DNA of 64,000 nt, from contig NZ_JAPNTZ010000018.1 in the NCBI RefSeq assembly GCF_026626335.1, positions 1 to 64,000 on the forward strand, given 5' to 3'. A program made the position numbers and the translations under genes. The number at the start of each line of letters is the position of its first letter. The stretch's first letter is position 1. The stretch comes from Paractinoplanes pyxinae (lineage in GTDB: Bacteria > Actinomycetota > Actinomycetes > Mycobacteriales > Micromonosporaceae). The notes below the pieces were generated by a model. The model ran no database searches, had not been told where the DNA came from, and saw nothing but the letters and a program-made list of their open reading frames with translations. Shown here in pieces: positions 60,381 through 64,000 of this stretch.

Positions 60381-61906
60381 CTTCCGGCGGCGGGCAAGAC
60401 CGCCTGAATGTATTCCACTAGATTCATCACTAGAGCGGTGTGTTCATGAGCAATCAGATCCGCTCGGACCTGGGCTACTCGTTGGACGGCCCGAGCAGAC
60501 TCCGTACGTGCAGCTAAGTCAACCGCCTCACGCCCACGCATGCACGCCTCCTCCACATGCCCAGCAAGGGCAAGCGAAGACGCCATTAAGGCGGTGTCGA
60601 TCGCCAAACGCCTCACTCGGCCCGCCCCGACGCCGTCAACAGCTTGCGCCAACTCGCGTTGAGCGGAGTCATGATGGTCCAGGTCAAACATGCAGTGAGC
60701 AACCTCATCCGCAAGATACGCGGGTGTGAAGTAGCTGATCCAGCTGGGTGTTGTCGACGCCGCACTAGCATGCAGATTGGTTTCTGCCGTGCGTAGCGCT
60801 GCCGTACACGCTGGCTCGTCACCTGATCGCGCATAGGTGCGTGCGATAACAGCCCATAGAGCTGCCTGTACCGATGGCGGTGTCCACGGTGGTGCACCGG
60901 AGATTGCAATCTGCGCCATCCGAAGCCCGTAACCAGGATAGCCACAGTGCAACGCCAGGTGTCCGAGACTCACGCCCAGCAAGTACGCACCGAAGACTCG
61001 ATCCTCCACCAAGCTTAATGCATGGAGATAGTGACGTTGGGCGATTCCGTCAGCCGCAGAGTCCACGGCTTGATAGCCGGCAAGCTCTCGGGCGCTGACG
61101 GCAATGCGGAGTACATCGGATCGAACGACGGGATCGTCACATGCCCGACCGAGGAGCAATCTGACGGGGCCGCTGACAAAGGCGGACAGCTTCGGACCGG
61201 CAACGCCCGCACCAGTCCTGTGATCGAGTTCGCGCAGAGCGGCGAGCTGATCCTCTGCCTTCAACACTTCCTCTGGTTGCACTACACGAGAGCCAGCCGC
61301 AGCGCGCACGGGTCGATGAAATTTGCCCTGTAACCAGTCCTTCGCTGGCCTGTCCAGTGCTGCCGGCAGAAACGGCACGTATGTCTCAGCCTCTCGCACA
61401 CGCGCGCCAGCCCTTGTCGAATCGCCCGAGGCAGGGAGGACGGAACCTCTGGTGCCGGGGTGGCTTGCCCCAAGACGCTCACCTTCGCGACCGATTAAGA
61501 CGCTGGCTGCACCGACCTCTTCGGATTGGCTGAAGCCTGGATGGCCGATCGCGCTCTCGCTTGCGAGCTCGGCGGCTACGCCGCGCTCAGGGCGTACTGG
61601 TCGGTGCAGGCCTATTTCGAGGTCGGAGAGAGCGCCAGTGACATATCGCAGAGCAGCCCGACGCTCGGCGCTACTCCAACGACGTTCGCCGCGCTCAAGA
61701 CTCCCGATCCAGCGCTCGGTAACGTACAGATGCGCCCGGTTCTTATACTCGGCATATAGGATATCGAGAGCCGCGTTGACGGCATCTGCCATCTCTGCAC
61801 GTGAGCCTGGCCTGCCGGGCCCGCTCAGCGATCGACGCTGAAGGCGAGCCGCAATCAGCAGTCTGTTCGGTTCGCGGGCTGCCCCGCCTGCGGCTTGAGA
61901 CAGCAC
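60353..61906 (-). CDS. large regulator with helical-repeat (TPR-like) domain
   Basis: 517 residues from GTG 61906 with GGGAGG five bases upstream. N-terminal 90 residues include RAEMADAVNAALDILYAEYK and YVTERWIGSLERGERRWSSA, resembling the helix-turn-helix of actinobacterial regulators. The rest is helical repeats (ARELAGYQAVDSAADGIAQR, AQIAISGAPPWTPPSVQAAL, AQRELAQAVDGVGAGRVRRL), as in XRE-TPR regulators that bind peptides. Convergent with the S9 peptidase and overlapping it by 28 bases. Confidence 0.72.
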   Translation of the reverse strand: MLSQAAGGAAREPNRLLIAARLQRRSLSGPGRPGSRAEMADAVNAALDILYAEYKNRAHLYVTERWIGSLERGERRWSSAERRAALRYVTGALSDLEIGLHRPVRPERGVAAELASESAIGHPGFSQSEEVGAASVLIGREGERLGASHPGTRGSVLPASGDSTRAGARVREAETYVPFLPAALDRPAKDWLQGKFHRPVRAAAGSRVVQPEEVLKAEDQLAALRELDHRTGAGVAGPKLSAFVSGPVRLLLGRACDDPVVRSDVLRIAVSARELAGYQAVDSAADGIAQRHYLHALSLVEDRVFGAYLLGVSLGHLALHCGYPGYGLRMAQIAISGAPPWTPPSVQAALWAVIARTYARSGDEPACTAALRTAETNLHASAASTTPSWISYFTPAYLADEVAHCMFDLDHHDSAQRELAQAVDGVGAGRVRRLAIDTALMASSLALAGHVEEACMRGREAVDLAARTESARAVQRVAQVRADLIAHEHTALVMNLVEYIQAVLPAAGSYPSARSRR

Positions 61907-62708
61907 TGACACCTCCCGGCGATTGTCCCAGTACACCAGCGTAGGCGCAGCATCTCAAGCGAGCCACCGTCTGGGTGAGTACCGGATCTTGCCGAGTTCT
62001 GGGCCGCTTTTGCAACACGAACGCTAGGTCGTGCAACGGCAGACCAGTGCCGCGTGCCCTGCGTTATCCAACGGGCTCGATGAAGCAGCCGGCAAACGGG
62101 TTGGCTGCCTCTCAACCATCTGGATGCGTTCCCGACCACACGGCGGGCTCAACCGAGCGTTGCTCATGAGCCATCCATTGCCTGGTCAAGCGGTAAACGG
62201 ACACGAGAACGGGACACTACAACGGACACGGGTCCGGCATTCCTTCTGATCAGACGTCTAGAGATCGTGAACGAGTAGCGCCTTCGTCCTTGATTGCCGC
62301 TTAGGGAACGCGTGTCCGGCCATGCACTTGGGCTCGCGCCATGGCGGCTCTAAGTCTATTGGAGTCTGTGATGAGGTTGGAGCTCCGTTGCCCCCTGACG
62401 AGTCACCATGTCCTGGGCAGGCGACCGAGTGCTAGCTCTGGCCGACGCTTGGCGCGGATAACTTTCGGTGGCTGGTGGGAAATTCGGCGAAGCTCGTCAG
62501 ATGGCGGGCGTCATCTTCCGACAACGGTCGCCAGCATTCGATCATCACTTGAGCCGCCGGTAAACCGGTTCTGCCGAGTACGGCGCCGTACTCGGCTACC
62601 GGCCTTGCTCAGCGCGAACATCAGATCGCGAGTCAAGCGACTGAAAGCGCACTGTAGAACCGGTAACAAGTCACCAGCCAGCCTCATGGCTTTCTCGGCG
62701 GTGGCTTC
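61907..62708. other. 800-base spacer before the permease gene
   Basis: No convincing gene. Contains a perfect 22-bp palindrome (62574-62595, core TACGGCGCCGTA). The rightward permease and the leftward regulator both need promoters here. Confidence 0.45.
62574..62595. promoter_or_regulatory. 22-bp perfect palindrome
   Basis: CCGAGTACGGC and its exact complement meet without a spacer, about 115 bases before the permease ATG. Suited to a dimeric repressor or, as RNA, a terminator for transcripts entering the permease gene. Confidence 0.5.
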
Positions 62709-64000
62709 ATGAACCACGCTCCAACGCTCGCTCGCTATTCGATGACCGGCGGACTGCTGTTCATCGCGGCGGTGGTGGCCAGTTCGCCGTTGACCGTGCT
62801 GGCCGGTGGTATCCCGACGACGTATGCCCGTACGGGCGTGGCCGGGGTGCCGTTGTCGTTCTTGCTGGTCATGGTTGTGCTTGGTGTCCTGATGGTCGCC
62901 AAGATTTCCGTGGGCCGACACGTGCGGCATGGCGCCCCGTTCTACGCGCAGCTGGCGCACGTCAGCCCAGCTGCAGGTCTGGCAGCGGCCGGGGTGGCGT
63001 TCGTCGGCTACAACGCGCTGCAGATTTCGCTGTACCCGCTGCTCGGGGTGACGATGGCCGGGCTGGCCGGCACAGGGCCGTGGTGGGTGTGGGCTGGGGG
63101 TGCCTGGCTGGTGGTGCTTCTGCTGGGCCGCCATCCGGGTGCGGTGAACGCCCAGGTGCTAGGGGTGCTGCTGGCGCTGGAGATCGCGGTGATCGGGTTC
63201 TTCGTCCTGGCCGGGTTCTCCAGCCCCGCCGGCGGAGCAGTGTCTGCCGATGTGCTGATGCCGTCGAGCCTGTTCGTGCTGGGGGCGGCGGCACCAGTGC
63301 TGGTGTTCGCGATGGCGGCGTTCGCCGGGGTCGAGTCGGTGCTGGCCTACGGGGAGGAGGCAACCTCCGCACGGGCGGTCGCCGCGGCGCTGGCGGCGGC
63401 GGTCGGGGTGTGCGGGGTGCTGTACTGCGCGGCATCGTGGGCGTACGCCAGCTGGCTGGGCCTGGATCAGCTGCAGGCCGGCGCGGCCGATCCGGACCGT
63501 CAGCCGCTGGATCTTCTCGAGGCGATGTTCGGCAGCGGGATCACGGTGCTGGCAACAGCATTCCTGGTGACCAGCGTGCTGGCGGCGATGATCTCGTTCC
63601 ACGCGACGGTGGCCCGCTACGTGTTCGCCCTGGCCCGCGAGCAGGTGCTGCCCCGCTCGTGGGCGACGGTCAGCTCCGGCGCCGGGGGCGGCGCCCCGCT
63701 GGGCGGCAGCCGGGTGCAGGCGGTCACCGCCGCGGCGGTGCTGGCCGTGTTCGGTGTGGCCGGGGCTGACCCGATGACGGTGATCTTCCCGTGGCTGTCG
63801 GCGCTGGGGGCGTTGTGCGTGCTGCTATTGCTCACCGCGGCGGCCTGGTCGGCGCTGGTGTTCTTCGCGCGCGGCCACGGCCGGGCCGAGCCGCCGCTGG
63901 TGCGCCGGGTGTTCCCGCTGGCCGGCGGGGTGGCCGGGGTGTTCGCGCTGACGTTCATGGCTTCGAACTTGCGGCTGATCCTCGACGTGCCGACCGGGTC
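62709..64000 (+). CDS. APC-family amino acid permease (partial)
   Basis: At least 430 residues from ATG 62709; the gene runs off the window. Typical APC start SMTGGLLFIAAVVASSPLTV then LAGGIPTTYARTGVAGVPLS, and about eleven helices follow, e.g. LLALEIAVIGFFVLAGFSS, AVGVCGVLYCAASWAYASWL and PMTVIFPWLSALGALCVLLL. FAGVESVLAYGEEATSARAV matches the conserved EE segment of amino-acid/polyamine transporters. Substrate unknown. Weak ribosome site (GGTGG). Confidence 0.88.
   Translation, partial: MNHAPTLARYSMTGGLLFIAAVVASSPLTVLAGGIPTTYARTGVAGVPLSFLLVMVVLGVLMVAKISVGRHVRHGAPFYAQLAHVSPAAGLAAAGVAFVGYNALQISLYPLLGVTMAGLAGTGPWWVWAGGAWLVVLLLGRHPGAVNAQVLGVLLALEIAVIGFFVLAGFSSPAGGAVSADVLMPSSLFVLGAAAPVLVFAMAAFAGVESVLAYGEEATSARAVAAALAAAVGVCGVLYCAASWAYASWLGLDQLQAGAADPDRQPLDLLEAMFGSGITVLATAFLVTSVLAAMISFHATVARYVFALAREQVLPRSWATVSSGAGGGAPLGGSRVQAVTAAAVLAVFGVAGADPMTVIFPWLSALGALCVLLLLTAAAWSALVFFARGHGRAEPPLVRRVFPLAGGVAGVFALTFMASNLRLILDVPTG

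Noticed and set aside
62511..63134. Minus-strand 207-residue frame
   Set aside because: Antisense to the start of the permease gene; His/Gln/Arg-rich shadow composition.

Overview
The window is high-GC actinobacterial DNA. Coding regions show very high third-position GC, GTG starts are common, many junctions are ATGA or GTGA overlaps, and the tRNAs lack an encoded CCA. Families such as DUF2637, LysM/BTAD membrane proteins, DUF4192, replication-relaxation proteins and WXG100-like proteins suggest a Micromonosporaceae-type host (Actinoplanes/Micromonospora relatives). That assignment is inferred from gene content. The DNA looks like a mobile element, either an integrated conjugative element or a large plasmid, with decayed and acquired cargo on both sides. 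No integrase, replication initiator or classical relaxase was found.

Left part (1-7.4 kb): a decayed anti-sigma kinase gene, a conserved hypothetical, and three serine tRNA genes that all carry C instead of U at position 33. Next come an ATP-grasp gene and an HD-domain gene, divergent from a LysR regulator. From 7.5 to 15 kb a divergent cluster encodes a DUF2637 membrane protein, a LysM + BTAD membrane protein, an Hsp70-like membrane protein and a second BTAD membrane protein. An IS5-type element with a frameshifted transposase follows (15.17-16.20 kb). Then comes a WXG100-like cassette: a small WXG-like protein, a large WXG-like protein and a lipoprotein.

The 18.5-26.5 kb stretch is accessory and partly degraded. 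It holds hypothetical genes, a frameshifted gene, a VOC protein, a base-composition outlier, a kinase-like gene, a dispersed repeat family, and two copies of a ~100-nt sequence that folds into a covarying long-range stem.

The core (26.5-46.5 kb) is a leftward conjugation module. From upstream to downstream it encodes a regulator-like protein, a VirB2-like pilin, VirB6/TrbL, PrgI/VirB3, VirB4, a VirD4/TraG coupling protein and a replication-relaxation protein. A series of accessory genes follows, including a GGDEF protein, an FAD monooxygenase, a DUF4192 protein and DprA. Strong GC hairpins sit between many of the accessory genes. Palindromic GTTGGCCAAC boxes cluster upstream of the pilin operon, the regulator and a divergent pair of methyltransferase-like genes, so one regulator may control all three units.

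The right part (46.5-64 kb) holds broken genes, including a tiny remnant of a C5 DNA methyltransferase, and a second WXG-like operon. It also has two paralogous 327-aa WXG-like proteins next to a membrane-anchored HEFGH metalloprotease, an S9 peptidase convergent with a TPR-type regulator, and an APC permease cut by the window edge.
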